Source: Streptomyces rishiriensis (lineage in GTDB: Bacteria > Actinomycetota > Actinomycetes > Streptomycetales > Streptomycetaceae). Taken from it: a stretch of 64,000 nucleotides of DNA. The notes beneath the pieces are model-generated. The model did not search any database. It worked only from the letters and a program-made list of their open reading frames with translations, and was not told where the DNA came from. Positions 7,594 to 15,879 of this stretch are shown here, piece by piece. The DNA lies in the NCBI RefSeq assembly GCF_003112535.1, contig NZ_BEWA01000013.1:186001-250000 (forward strand). Reading direction: 5' to 3'. Each line of letters opens with the position of its first letter. The stretch's first letter is position 1. Position numbers and translations under genes: made by a program.

Positions 7594-9411
7594 TCAGGAG
7601 GGAAGGTGGCGTTGTGCGAACTCCAGTTCCAGGCGGACCTGCTTGATGCGTTCGTCCACCACCAGTGAGCCGTGGCCGGCGTCGTAGCGGTACACCTCGT
7701 GCACCGCTCCTCTCGCCTCCAGGCGCTTGACGTAGTTGTCGATCTGGCGGATCGGGCAGCGGGGGTCGTTCACGCCGGCCGAGATGTGGACGGGGGCCCG
7801 CACCTTGTCGACGTACGTCAGGGGGGACGAGGCCTCGAAGCGCTCCGGGACCTCCTCCGGGGTGCCGCCGAGCAGGGTGCGGTCCATCGCCTTCAGGGCC
7901 TCCATCTCGTCGTGGTAGGCCGTGACGTAGTCGGCGACGGGGACGGCGGCGATGCCCACAGCCCAGGCGTCGGGCTGGACGCCGAGGCCGAGGAGGGTGA
8001 GGTAGCCGCCCCAGGAGCCGCCGGTGAGGATCAGCCGGGCGGGGTCGGCGAGGCCGGAGCTGACCGCCCACTCCCGCACGGCCTCGATGTCCTCCAGCTC
8101 GATCAGGCCCACCCGGTGCTTCAGCGCGTCCGTCCAGGCGCGCCCGTAGCCCGTGGAGCCGCGGTAGTTGACGCGGACCACCGCGTAGCCGTGGTCCACC
8201 CAGGCCGCCGGCGCGGCCGCGAAGGCGTCGCTGTCGTGCCAGGTCGGGCCGCCGTGGATGTCGAAGACGGTGGGCAGCGGGCCGGTGGCGTCCGCGGGCT
8301 TCTGCACCAGCGCGTGGATGCGGCCGCCGGGGCCCTCCACCCACACGTCCTGCACCGGCACCGAGCCCGGGGACTTCAGGCCGGGCGGGTCGAGGACCAC
8401 CTCGCCGGTCGTCGAGCGGACCGCGGGCGGCCGGGCGGCGGAGGACCACAGGTACTCCACGCTGCCGTCCGGGCGGGGGGTCGCCCCGGAGACCGTGCCC
8501 GGCGGGGTCGGGATCCGCTCCAGCGCGGCGCTCTCCAGGTCGTAGCGGAACATCTCGCTGCGGGCCTCGAAGCCGTGCACGATGAGCAGGCCCGAGCCGT
8601 CCGGGTACCACTCGGCGCTGACGTCGCCGGGCAGGTCCAGGTCGAGATCCGTCTCGGAGCCCGTCGTCACGTCCCAGACCAGGGGCTCCCAGCGGCCGCG
8701 GCGCTGGTGGCCGATGAGCAGGCGGGGGTCGCCGTCGACGGGGGCGAAGCCCAGCACCTCCAGGCCCAGCTCGACGGTGCCGCCGCGGGTGTCGTCCAGC
8801 TCGGCGACCTTCGTGCCGTCCGGGCGCAGGACGCGCAGCGCGGAGTGCATCGCGTCGCCGTGCTCGGTGTGCTCGAGGGCGATCAGGCTGCCGTCGTGGG
8901 AGAGGTCGCCGACGCCCGCGGACTCCCGGTGGCGGTAGAGCTCGAAGGGCGGCTCGCCGGTCCGGGCCACGTGGATCGTCGTGCCCTCCTCGTCGGTGGA
9001 GCGGCCGACCACCGCCGTGCGGCCGTCGCGGCCGAGGGCGAGGCCTGCCGGGTAGGAGGCGTCCAGGCCGGGCGTGGCCAGCTCGTCCTCGCCGCCGGCG
9101 AAGGACTGACGGCGCCAGACGCCGAACTCGTCGCCGTCCTTGTCGTCGAACCACCAGATCCAGGCGCCGTCGGGGGAGAGCACGCCGTCCGTGGTGCCGT
9201 TGGCCCGGTTGGTGACCTGCCGCCGTTCGCCGGTGGCACGGTCCCAGGCGTACAGCTCGTACGTCCCCGTCGCGTTCGACACGAAGAGGGAGTGGTCGGG
9301 GGCGTCCTGCGCCCAGTCGGGCAGCGACACCCGGGGCGCCCGGAAGCGCTTCTCCCAGTCAGGCATGTCCTCGTACCGTTCGGGTGCGGCGGACCCGTTG
9401 CTCTCAGTCAT
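7594..9411 (-). CDS. S9-family prolyl oligopeptidase-type serine peptidase
   Basis: 605 residues from ATG 9411. Residues 30-340 are a beta-propeller (WDRATGERRQVTNRANGTTD, LVWDVTTGSETDLDL and similar blades). The rest is an alpha/beta-hydrolase. The nucleophile elbow is GGSWGGY, the acid lies in GVNDPRCP and the catalytic His in DAGHGSL, so the triad is complete. FDIHGGPTW is the usual oxyanion-side HGG motif. There is no signal peptide, so a cytoplasmic oligopeptidase is likely. It converges with the RCK gene across 7418-7593, a G-rich stretch containing CCCCGA repeats but no gene. The antisense strand carries long shadow frames that I do not treat as genes. Confidence 0.92.
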   Translation of the reverse strand: MTESNGSAAPERYEDMPDWEKRFRAPRVSLPDWAQDAPDHSLFVSNATGTYELYAWDRATGERRQVTNRANGTTDGVLSPDGAWIWWFDDKDGDEFGVWRRQSFAGGEDELATPGLDASYPAGLALGRDGRTAVVGRSTDEEGTTIHVARTGEPPFELYRHRESAGVGDLSHDGSLIALEHTEHGDAMHSALRVLRPDGTKVAELDDTRGGTVELGLEVLGFAPVDGDPRLLIGHQRRGRWEPLVWDVTTGSETDLDLDLPGDVSAEWYPDGSGLLIVHGFEARSEMFRYDLESAALERIPTPPGTVSGATPRPDGSVEYLWSSAARPPAVRSTTGEVVLDPPGLKSPGSVPVQDVWVEGPGGRIHALVQKPADATGPLPTVFDIHGGPTWHDSDAFAAAPAAWVDHGYAVVRVNYRGSTGYGRAWTDALKHRVGLIELEDIEAVREWAVSSGLADPARLILTGGSWGGYLTLLGLGVQPDAWAVGIAAVPVADYVTAYHDEMEALKAMDRTLLGGTPEEVPERFEASSPLTYVDKVRAPVHISAGVNDPRCPIRQIDNYVKRLEARGAVHEVYRYDAGHGSLVVDERIKQVRLELEFAQRHLPS

Positions 9412-9557
9412 GGCCCCATACTGCCCGCCCGCGCCCACAAAGAGACGCCGAGGTCCCCAGCCTGTGGACAACTTCCCACCGTCTTCGCACCTGCTTCCCA
9501 CCTGAGAGGCTCACCCCGCGGGGCGCGGGCCCGTCGCGGCCCCGTACCGTGGGGGGC

Positions 9558-10415
9558 GTGTACCGGTTTCTGCTGACGCCCCGCTGGTGGGGGATCAACG
9601 TCTTCGTGCTGCTGGCCATCCCCTTCTGCCTGTTCATGGGGTCCTGGCAGCTGAGCCGGTTCGAGGCGCGGGTGGACGACCACCGTGACGCGAAGGCGCA
9701 GGCCGAGTCCGCCCGCACGGACGCCGCCCGCCCGCTGGCCGAGCTGCTGCCCGTGGACAAGGCGACCTCCGGCAAGCAGGCCACCGCCACCGGCCGCTAC
9801 GGCAGGCAACTGCTGGTGCCGGACCGGGAGCTGGGCGGCAGGAACGGCTTCTACGTGCTGTCCCTGCTGCGCGTCGACGGCGGCCGGGCGCTGCCGGTCG
9901 TGCGCGGCTGGCTGCCGGGCCGGGCCGACGCGGCGAAGGCCCCGGCGGCGCCCGCCGGCGAGGTGACCGTCACCGGCGCGCTCCAGGCCTCCGAGCAGCC
10001 CGGCGACGACGGGGTGAGCGACCGGGGCGGCCTGCCGGCCGGGCAGACCGCGGCGATCAGCGCCGCGTCGCTGGTCAACCTGGTGCCCGACGACCTCTAC
10101 GACGCGTGGATCACCCTCGACACCCCCGGTCCGGGCATGACGGCGGTGCCCGCGAAGGCGGCGTCCGACACGGGGCTCGACCTGAAGGCGTTCCAGAACC
10201 TCGGCTACACCGGTGAGTGGTTCGTCTTCGCCGGGTTCGTGGTGTTCATGTGGTTCCGGCTGCTGCGCCGCGAGGTGGAGTCCGTGCGGGACGCGCGACT
10301 CGGGATCCTCCCGGAGGAACCCGCGGCCGCCGGCTCGCCGCCCCTCCCCGGCCCGTCCCCGGTCAGCGGGGCGTCGGACCGGGCTCAGGACGACGCGAGC
10401 ACGCCCGTCCGGTAG
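9558..10415 (+). CDS. SURF1-family cytochrome c oxidase assembly protein
   Basis: 285 residues. Membrane segment 1 is WWGINVFVLLAIPFCLFMGS (about 9-29), followed directly by WQLSRFEAR, the classic G.WQ..R SURF1 signature. A large extracytoplasmic domain follows (VRGWLPG, YDAWITLD). A C-terminal membrane segment carries NLGYTGEWFVFAGFVVFMWF. The family helps insert haem into cytochrome oxidase. GTG 9558 follows a GGGGGG run; GTG 9549 is equally possible. The last 31 bases overlap the convergent gene ending at 10385, so the Ala/Pro-rich C-terminus shares DNA with the opposite coding strand. Confidence 0.88.
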   Translation: MYRFLLTPRWWGINVFVLLAIPFCLFMGSWQLSRFEARVDDHRDAKAQAESARTDAARPLAELLPVDKATSGKQATATGRYGRQLLVPDRELGGRNGFYVLSLLRVDGGRALPVVRGWLPGRADAAKAPAAPAGEVTVTGALQASEQPGDDGVSDRGGLPAGQTAAISAASLVNLVPDDLYDAWITLDTPGPGMTAVPAKAASDTGLDLKAFQNLGYTGEWFVFAGFVVFMWFRLLRREVESVRDARLGILPEEPAAAGSPPLPGPSPVSGASDRAQDDASTPVR

Positions 10416-11548
10416 ATCGTCCCCGCGCACGCGTTCGGCACGGCCGCCTTCGTCGTCACCGAGCCGTCCTCGCCCTTGTACGACACCACGACGCTCCCGT
10501 CGGCCGTGCCGTCCTCGGTGTACAGCTGGGCCGTGGCGCCGGAAGCGGTCTCGCCGCCGGTCGGGCCGGTCTGGTCGCTCGGCGTCGGCGAGGGGGAGGC
10601 CGTGCCGCCGCCGTCGCCGCCGCCGCCGGCACCACCGGTGGTGGGGCAGGTCTCGGAGGGCGCCCAGGCGAACCTCACCTCGTAGGCGGAGCCGGGGGCG
10701 AGGGTGAGCTGGGCGACGTTGAGGGAGGGGTCGGGCAGGCCGGCTGCCACGTCCCCGGAGGCGTGCGCCGCCACGGTGATCTTCGCGGCGTCCGCGGCGC
10801 CCTGGGCGTCGTACGTCAGAGAGACGGCGCCGCCGACGGTGCAGGCCCCGGAGGAGGAGTTCTGCACGCGGAAGACGCCGTAGACGATGCCGGCCGCGTC
10901 GGGAACGGCGACGGTGGGCTCGGCGGCCGTCAGCTGGGCCGGCAGACAGGCGGGCGCGCTCGCCGCGGAGGAGGCGGTGGGGCCGGTCGGGGTGGCGCCG
11001 CCCGTGGACTCCTTGCCCTGACCGGAGTCGGTGGCGCCGCTCTTCCCCGGTTCACCGGTCTTGCCGGAGGAGTCGCCGACCTTGCCCGAGGAGCCGCCGT
11101 CGGGGTTCTTGCCCTGATCCACGCCTCCCTGCGCCTGGGATGCCTGGCCGGCGATCGAAGGGTTTGCGTCGGAGCCGCCGGAGTTCGAGACGTGCACGAG
11201 GGCGGGGACGGCGGTGCCCAGGAAGAGGGCCGCGGCCGCCATGCCGACGGCCGCCTGCCGCTTGCGGGCCCGCCGGACGGGGACGGCTCGCCGCAGGTGG
11301 TCCAGGGCCCCGTCACGGGGCTCCATCTCCTGGACGACGTCGTGCAGCATCCGGCGCAGTGCCAGCTCGTCCGAGTCGAGCCCGTCGAGGCCCTGGTCGT
11401 CGAGGCGGTGGTTCACGGTTGAGTTCCCAGCGTGCGATTGCTTCGGCTCTTGTGTGGGCGACGGCGGCTCGTGCCGCGCGAGAGGCTCGTCGCGCTCATG
11501 ACCGTCGGGGCTGCCGTGGGGGCCCCGCTCTCCGGCTGCTCCGCTCAC
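10385..11548 (-). CDS. Membrane-anchored extracytoplasmic protein coupled to a sigma factor (anti-sigma candidate)
   Basis: 387 residues. A cytoplasmic part of about 95 residues (LDSDELALRRMLHDVVQEME, then a basic RRAVPVRRARKRQ stop) precedes one membrane helix (AAVGMAAAALFLGTAVPALV). A Gly/Ser/Lys/Thr-rich linker and an extracellular beta domain with three spaced cysteines (PACLPAQ, GACTVGG, SETCPTT) and a GGGGDGGG hinge follow. The domain resembles DUF4232-type extracytoplasmic domains. The GTG start overlaps the sigma-factor TGA (GTGA, 11545-11548), so it is translated with it. Location and coupling suggest it tethers or modulates the sigma factor, but no zinc-binding ZAS motif (HxxxCxxC) is present, so this is inference. 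Confidence 0.75.
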   Translation of the reverse strand: MSGAAGERGPHGSPDGHERDEPLARHEPPSPTQEPKQSHAGNSTVNHRLDDQGLDGLDSDELALRRMLHDVVQEMEPRDGALDHLRRAVPVRRARKRQAAVGMAAAALFLGTAVPALVHVSNSGGSDANPSIAGQASQAQGGVDQGKNPDGGSSGKVGDSSGKTGEPGKSGATDSGQGKESTGGATPTGPTASSAASAPACLPAQLTAAEPTVAVPDAAGIVYGVFRVQNSSSGACTVGGAVSLTYDAQGAADAAKITVAAHASGDVAAGLPDPSLNVAQLTLAPGSAYEVRFAWAPSETCPTTGGAGGGGDGGGTASPSPTPSDQTGPTGGETASGATAQLYTEDGTADGSVVVSYKGEDGSVTTKAAVPNACAGTIYRTGVLASS

Positions 11549-12246
11549 GCCGGCTCCTCCATGGCGATGCGCAGGGCCGCGATGCCGCGCGAGCCGTACG
11601 CCTTGACCGAGCCGAGGGAGACGCCGAGGGTCTCGGCGACCTGGGCCTCGGTCATGTCCGCGAAGTAGCGCAGCACGAGGACCTCGCGCTGGCGGCGCTG
11701 CAGGCCCTTCATCGCCTTGATGAGCGAGTCGCGTTCCAGCTGGTCGTAGGCGCCCTCCTCCGCGCTGGCCATGTCCGGCATCGGCTTGGAGAGCAGCTTC
11801 AGGCCGAGGATGCGGCGGCGCAGGGCGGAGCGGGAGAGGTTGACGACCGTCTGGCGCAGGTAGGCGAGGGTCTTCTCCGGGTCGCGGACGCGCTTGCGCG
11901 CGGAGTGGACGCGGATGAACGCCTCCTGGACGACGTCCTCGCAGGAGGCGGTGTCGTCGAGGAGGAGGGCGGCGAGACCCAGCAGCGAGCGGTAGTGCGC
12001 CCGGTAGGTCTCGGTGAGGTGGTCGACGGTGGTGCCGGCCGCCACGGTGTTCTCGGCGGATTCGGCGGTTTCGGCGGTTTCGGCGCCGTCACGCTGGCTG
12101 GGGACGCGGGCCGGCCGCGCTGCGGGCATCGGCGCGATCACCGGCATGCCGCCGGGCGCGCCGGACGTGCGGGGTCGCACGACGCCGCGCGGCGGTCGTA
12201 GGGCCGCGCCGAGGGGCGCCACCGGGAGTTCGAGTACCTCTGCCAC
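11545..12246 (-). CDS. SigE-type (ECF-like) RNA polymerase sigma factor
   Basis: 233 residues. After a 75-residue Pro/Ala/Glu-rich extension comes region 2 (YRAHYRSLLGLAALLLDDTA, CEDVVQEAFIRVHSARKRVR). Region 4 has RQREVLVLRYFADMTEAQVA and the helix-turn-helix VAETLGVSLGSVKAYGSRGI. Region 3 is absent, as in group 4 sigma factors. The start is uncertain: GTG 12246 is far from the GGGGGGAA site, GTG 12261 is only 2 bases from it, and an ATG near 12150 would remove most of the extension. It is co-translated with the membrane-anchored protein downstream, the usual layout of a signalling sigma/regulator pair. Confidence 0.85.
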   Translation of the reverse strand: MAEVLELPVAPLGAALRPPRGVVRPRTSGAPGGMPVIAPMPAARPARVPSQRDGAETAETAESAENTVAAGTTVDHLTETYRAHYRSLLGLAALLLDDTASCEDVVQEAFIRVHSARKRVRDPEKTLAYLRQTVVNLSRSALRRRILGLKLLSKPMPDMASAEEGAYDQLERDSLIKAMKGLQRRQREVLVLRYFADMTEAQVAETLGVSLGSVKAYGSRGIAALRIAMEEPA

Positions 12247-12451
12247 GTCTGTTGGACACACTTCCCCCCGTGGGGGTTGTACGCGTCCGGCGTCTCTTTT
12301 GCGTCGGCCAAGGCCCCGCGCGCCCGTCTCATGTGCCCCGCTCTTCCCCTGTATCCCATAGGAACGGGCGTCCCCACGCCCGGACCACGGCGTCCCCATA
12401 CGCTGTGATCGTTCACACGCCTGCGCACACCGAAGGGTGACCGCAAAGACG

Positions 12452-12487
12452 CTCCCCGCCCTGTGCACGGTTGCGGAGGGCGGGGAG
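12452..12487 (-). terminator. Stem-loop downstream of ask-asd
   Basis: CTCCCCGCCCT (12452-12462) pairs perfectly with AGGGCGGGGAG (12477-12487) around a 14-base loop. Read on the minus strand it lies about 110 bases past the asd stop and is followed by a weak CTTT stretch, so it may end the ask-asd transcript. There is no strong T-run. Confidence 0.4.
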
Positions 12488-12599
12488 GAAAATCTTCGGA
12501 TGCCAAAGGTGTCCGATACAAGTGGTTCGGACCGTCGACCGGCTCACATTGCTTGAAAGATCTTACAATCCGACGAAGCGCTGGTCAGCGCCCTACGCC

Positions 12600-13661
12600 T
12601 CAGGACAGCTCCGCCGCCAGCAGCTCAGCGATCTGCGCCGTGTTCAGCGCGGCCCCCTTGCGCAGGTTGTCGCCGCACACGAACAGCTCCAGCGCCGTCG
12701 GGTCGTCCAGGGCCCGCCGCACCCGGCCCACCCACGTCGGGTCGGTGCCGACCACGTCGGCGGGCGTGGGGAACTCCCCGGCCGCCGGGTTGTCGAAGAG
12801 GACGACGCCCGGAGCCGTCGCGATGATCTCGCGGGCCCCGTCGACGGTGACCTCGTCCTGGAAGCGGGCGTGGACGGTGAGCGAGTGCGTGGTGACGACG
12901 GGGACCCGCACGCAGGTCACCGCCACCGGCAGCCTGGGCAGCCCGAGGATCTTGCGGGACTCGTCCCGCACCTTCATCTCCTCCGAGGACCAGCCGTCCT
13001 CGCGCAGCGACCCCGCCCACGGGACGACGTTCAGCGCGACCGGCTCCGGGAACGGCCCGGTGTTGTCGCCGACGGCCCGCCGCACGTCGCCCGGGTGCGT
13101 GCCCAGCTCGGTGCCGGCGACCAGCGCGATCTGCTGCCGCAGCGTCTCCACCCCGGCCCGCCCGGCCCCGCTCACCGCCTGGTACGAGGACACCACCAAC
13201 TCGCGCAGCCCGTACTCGGCGTGCAGCGCGCCCAGGGCGACGATCATCGACAGCGTCGTGCAGTTGGGGTTGGCGACGATCCCGCGCGGCCGGTTGCGCA
13301 CCGTGTGCCCGTTGACCTCGGGGACCACCAGCGGGACGTCCGGGTCCATCCGGAAGGCGCCGGAGTTGTCCACCACGACCACGCCCCGGGCGGCGGCGAC
13401 CGGCGCCCAGTGCGCGGCGACCTCGTCGGGCACGTCGAACATCGCGACGTCGACCCCGTCGAAGACCTCCTCCGACAGGGCCAGCACCTCGACCTCCTCG
13501 CCGCGCACGGCCAGCTTGCGGCCGGCCGAACGCGGCGAGGCGACGAGTCTGATCTCGCCCCAGACGTCGGCGCGCTGGGACAGGATCCGCAGCATGACCG
13601 TGCCGACCGCCCCGGTCGCCCCCACGACCGCGAGCGTCGGTCGGCGCGTTGCCGAGATCAA
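12600..13661 (-). CDS. asd: Aspartate-semialdehyde dehydrogenase
   Basis: 353 residues. Reduces aspartyl-4-phosphate with NADPH to aspartate semialdehyde, the branch compound for lysine/diaminopimelate, threonine and methionine. Visible features: the dinucleotide-binding GATGAVGTVML near residue 15, DNSGAFRMD, the active-site cysteine in NPNCTT, the SGAGRAGVETL loop and EMKVRDESRKIL. It starts with TTG 13661, which overlaps the aspartokinase TGA by 4 bases (TTGA), and there is no other sensible start before the nucleotide-binding loop, so translation is probably coupled to ask. Length is normal for the family. Confidence 0.95.
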   Translation of the reverse strand: MISATRRPTLAVVGATGAVGTVMLRILSQRADVWGEIRLVASPRSAGRKLAVRGEEVEVLALSEEVFDGVDVAMFDVPDEVAAHWAPVAAARGVVVVDNSGAFRMDPDVPLVVPEVNGHTVRNRPRGIVANPNCTTLSMIVALGALHAEYGLRELVVSSYQAVSGAGRAGVETLRQQIALVAGTELGTHPGDVRRAVGDNTGPFPEPVALNVVPWAGSLREDGWSSEEMKVRDESRKILGLPRLPVAVTCVRVPVVTTHSLTVHARFQDEVTVDGAREIIATAPGVVLFDNPAAGEFPTPADVVGTDPTWVGRVRRALDDPTALELFVCGDNLRKGAALNTAQIAELLAAELS

Positions 13662-14935
13662 CGCCCGGTGCCCCCGTAGACGACGGCCTCGTCGCTGTCG
13701 GAGTCGAGCCCGAAGGCGCTGTGCACGGCCCGCACCGCCTCGTTGACGTCGTCGGCGCGGGTCACGACCGAGATGCGGATCTCGGAGGTCGAGATGAGCT
13801 CGATGTTGACGCCCGCGTCGGCCAGCGCCTTGAAGAAGTCGGCCGTGACGCCCGGGTTGGTCTTCATCCCGGCGCCGACCAGGGAGATCTTGCCGATCTG
13901 GTCGTCGTAGCGCAGCGAGTCGAAGCCGATGCCGGCCCGGTTCTTCTCCAGGGCGTCGATGGCCTTGCGGCCCTCGGCCTTGGGGAGCGTGAAGGAGATG
14001 TCCGTCAGGCCGGTGGAGGCCGCGGACACGTTCTGCACGATCATGTCGATGTTGATCTCGGCGTCGGAGATCGTGCGGAAGATCGCGGCGGCCTCGCCCG
14101 GCTTGTCCGGCACGCCGACGACCGTGACCTTGGCCTCGGAGGTGTCGTGCGCGACACCGGAGATGATGGCCTGCTCCACCGGCTTGTCCCCTTGCTCGAT
14201 CGGTGCACTGCTGACCCACGTGCCCTCGTGTCCGCTGAAGGACGACCGGACGTGGATCGGGATGTTGTAGCGGCGGGCGTACTCCACACAGCGGTGGAGC
14301 AGCACCTTGGAGCCGGAGGCCGCGAGCTCCAGCATGTCCTCGAAGGCGATCCAGTCGATCTTGCGCGCCTTCTTCACCACGCGCGGGTCGGCGGTGAACA
14401 CGCCGTCCACGTCGGTGTAGATCTCGCAGACCTCGGCGTCGAGCGCGGCGGCCAGGGCCACGGCCGTGGTGTCGGACCCGCCGCGTCCCAGCGTGGTGAT
14501 GTCCTTCTTGTCCTGGCTGACACCCTGGAACCCGGCGACGATGGCGATGTTGCCCTCGTCCAGCGCGGTCCGGATGCGACCCGGCGTGACGTCGATGATC
14601 CGGGCTTTGTTGTGGACCGAGTCGGTGATGACGCCTGCCTGGCTGCCGGTGAACGACTGGGCGCTGTGGCCCAGGTTTTTGATCGCCATCGCCAGCAGGG
14701 CCATGGAGATCCGCTCTCCGGCGGTCAGCAGCATGTCGAATTCCCGGCCGCTGGGCATCGGTGACACCTGCTCGGCGAGATCGATCAGCTCGTCCGTCGT
14801 GTCGCCCATCGCGGAAACGACGACGACCACCTGGTGGCCGTTCTTCTTCGCTTCCACGATCCGCTTGGCGACGCGCTTGATGCCCTCGGCATCGGCTACG
14901 GAGGAGCCTCCGTACTTCTGCACGACAAGGCCCAC
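13658..14935 (-). CDS. ask: Aspartokinase
   Basis: 425 residues. Phosphorylates aspartate, the first step of the aspartate family. The kinase domain opens with VQKYGGSSVADAEGIKRVA and contains TTLGRGGSDTTAVALAAALD and TDVDGVFTADPRVV. The C-terminal part holds two ACT domains (AKVTVVGVPDKPGEAAAIF and GKISLVGAGMKTNPGVTADF) that bind lysine/threonine for feedback control in this class. GTG 14935 is preceded by GAGGAG at 5 bases. In the related Corynebacterium gene an internal start yields a separate beta subunit of the ACT region; the same region is present here, but I see no decisive evidence. First gene of the ask-asd operon. Confidence 0.95.
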   Translation of the reverse strand: MGLVVQKYGGSSVADAEGIKRVAKRIVEAKKNGHQVVVVVSAMGDTTDELIDLAEQVSPMPSGREFDMLLTAGERISMALLAMAIKNLGHSAQSFTGSQAGVITDSVHNKARIIDVTPGRIRTALDEGNIAIVAGFQGVSQDKKDITTLGRGGSDTTAVALAAALDAEVCEIYTDVDGVFTADPRVVKKARKIDWIAFEDMLELAASGSKVLLHRCVEYARRYNIPIHVRSSFSGHEGTWVSSAPIEQGDKPVEQAIISGVAHDTSEAKVTVVGVPDKPGEAAAIFRTISDAEINIDMIVQNVSAASTGLTDISFTLPKAEGRKAIDALEKNRAGIGFDSLRYDDQIGKISLVGAGMKTNPGVTADFFKALADAGVNIELISTSEIRISVVTRADDVNEAVRAVHSAFGLDSDSDEAVVYGGTGR

Positions 14936-15150
14936 GTGCGCTCCTCGCTCAGTTTGTCTCTTTGCCGCACATACGCCCTTGTACTGCGGTCGGCTCAGTC
15001 TAACGAGCGCCCGAAATCCGCCCCCCGGGTACCGCATGATGAGACTCGCGGACCTGCGGAGGACGCACGGACGCCCGTCGTCGGGTCTTCCCTGCCCACT
15101 GACGCCGAAGTGATAGCTGTGAATTAAGTTTCAAGCACTATCGTGCGGCT

Positions 15151-15864
15151 GTGCATGTACTCCTGGTGGAAGACGACGAACCGGTCGCCGAGTCGCTCCG
15201 GCGCGGTCTGATGCGCTACGGCTTCGAGGTCGACCGGGTCGCCACGGGCGCCGCCGCCCTCGCCCACGCCGGCCCCTACGACGTCGTCCTGCTGGACCTC
15301 GGCCTGCCCGACACCGACGGCCTGGACGTCTGCAAGGCCCTGCGCGACCGCGGCAGCGTGCCGATCATCGTGATCAGCGCCCGCAGCGACGAGACGGACC
15401 GCGTGGTCGGCCTGGAGCTGGGCGCCGACGACTACGTGTCCAAGCCGTTCGGGGTGCGTGAGGTCATCGCGCGGATACGGGCGGTGCTGCGGCGCGTGCA
15501 ACCGCGTCCGGCGGGGACCGTCGCCGTCCCGGACCGCTACGGGTCCCGGCTGACCGTCGACCGCAAGGCGGCCCGCGTCCACGTGGACGGCGCCGAGGTC
15601 GCGCTCGCGCCGAAGGAGTACGACCTGCTGTCCTTCCTCACCGAGGAGCCGGGCGCGCTGATGTCCCGCGAACAGATCATGGAAGCGGTCTGGGACGCGA
15701 ACTGGTTCGGCCCGACGAAGACGCTGGACGTGCACGTGGCCGCGCTGCGCCGGAAGCTCGCCGGGGTCGTCGTCATCGAGGCGGTGCGGGGGGTGGGCTT
15801 CCGCCTGGAGATCGTCGAGGACGCCGCACGCCAGGGCGTCGAGGACACCGGCCCCCGGGGCTGA
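15151..15864 (+). CDS. OmpR/PhoB-family response regulator
   Basis: 237 residues. The receiver domain has acidic D8-D9, the phosphoacceptor D49 (VVLLDLGLPDTDG), and K98 (DYVSKPFG). The C-terminal winged helix has ALAPKEYDLLSFL and KTLDVHVAALRRKL, then AVRGVGFRLE. It is 15 bases upstream of its partner kinase. GTG 15151 has no ribosome binding site upstream; a CACTATCG sequence at 15136-15143 could be a -10 placed for a leaderless transcript starting at the GTG, which is common in Streptomyces, but this is inference. It is divergent from ask with about 215 bases between. The signal sensed is unknown. Confidence 0.93.
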   Translation: MHVLLVEDDEPVAESLRRGLMRYGFEVDRVATGAAALAHAGPYDVVLLDLGLPDTDGLDVCKALRDRGSVPIIVISARSDETDRVVGLELGADDYVSKPFGVREVIARIRAVLRRVQPRPAGTVAVPDRYGSRLTVDRKAARVHVDGAEVALAPKEYDLLSFLTEEPGALMSREQIMEAVWDANWFGPTKTLDVHVAALRRKLAGVVVIEAVRGVGFRLEIVEDAARQGVEDTGPRG

Positions 15865-15879
15865 GGACGGCGGATCCTC

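Noticed and set aside
5399..9154. 1251-codon open frame on the minus strand opposite the RCK gene and through part of the peptidase
   Set aside because: Shadow of real genes: it overlaps two strongly supported proteins, its product is Arg/Gly/Pro-rich without domains, and it has no start site. High GC keeps such frames open.
12138..12521. Minus-strand frame upstream of the sigma factor
   Set aside because: Different frame from the sigma factor, overlaps its start, Arg/Pro-rich, and includes the hairpin region.
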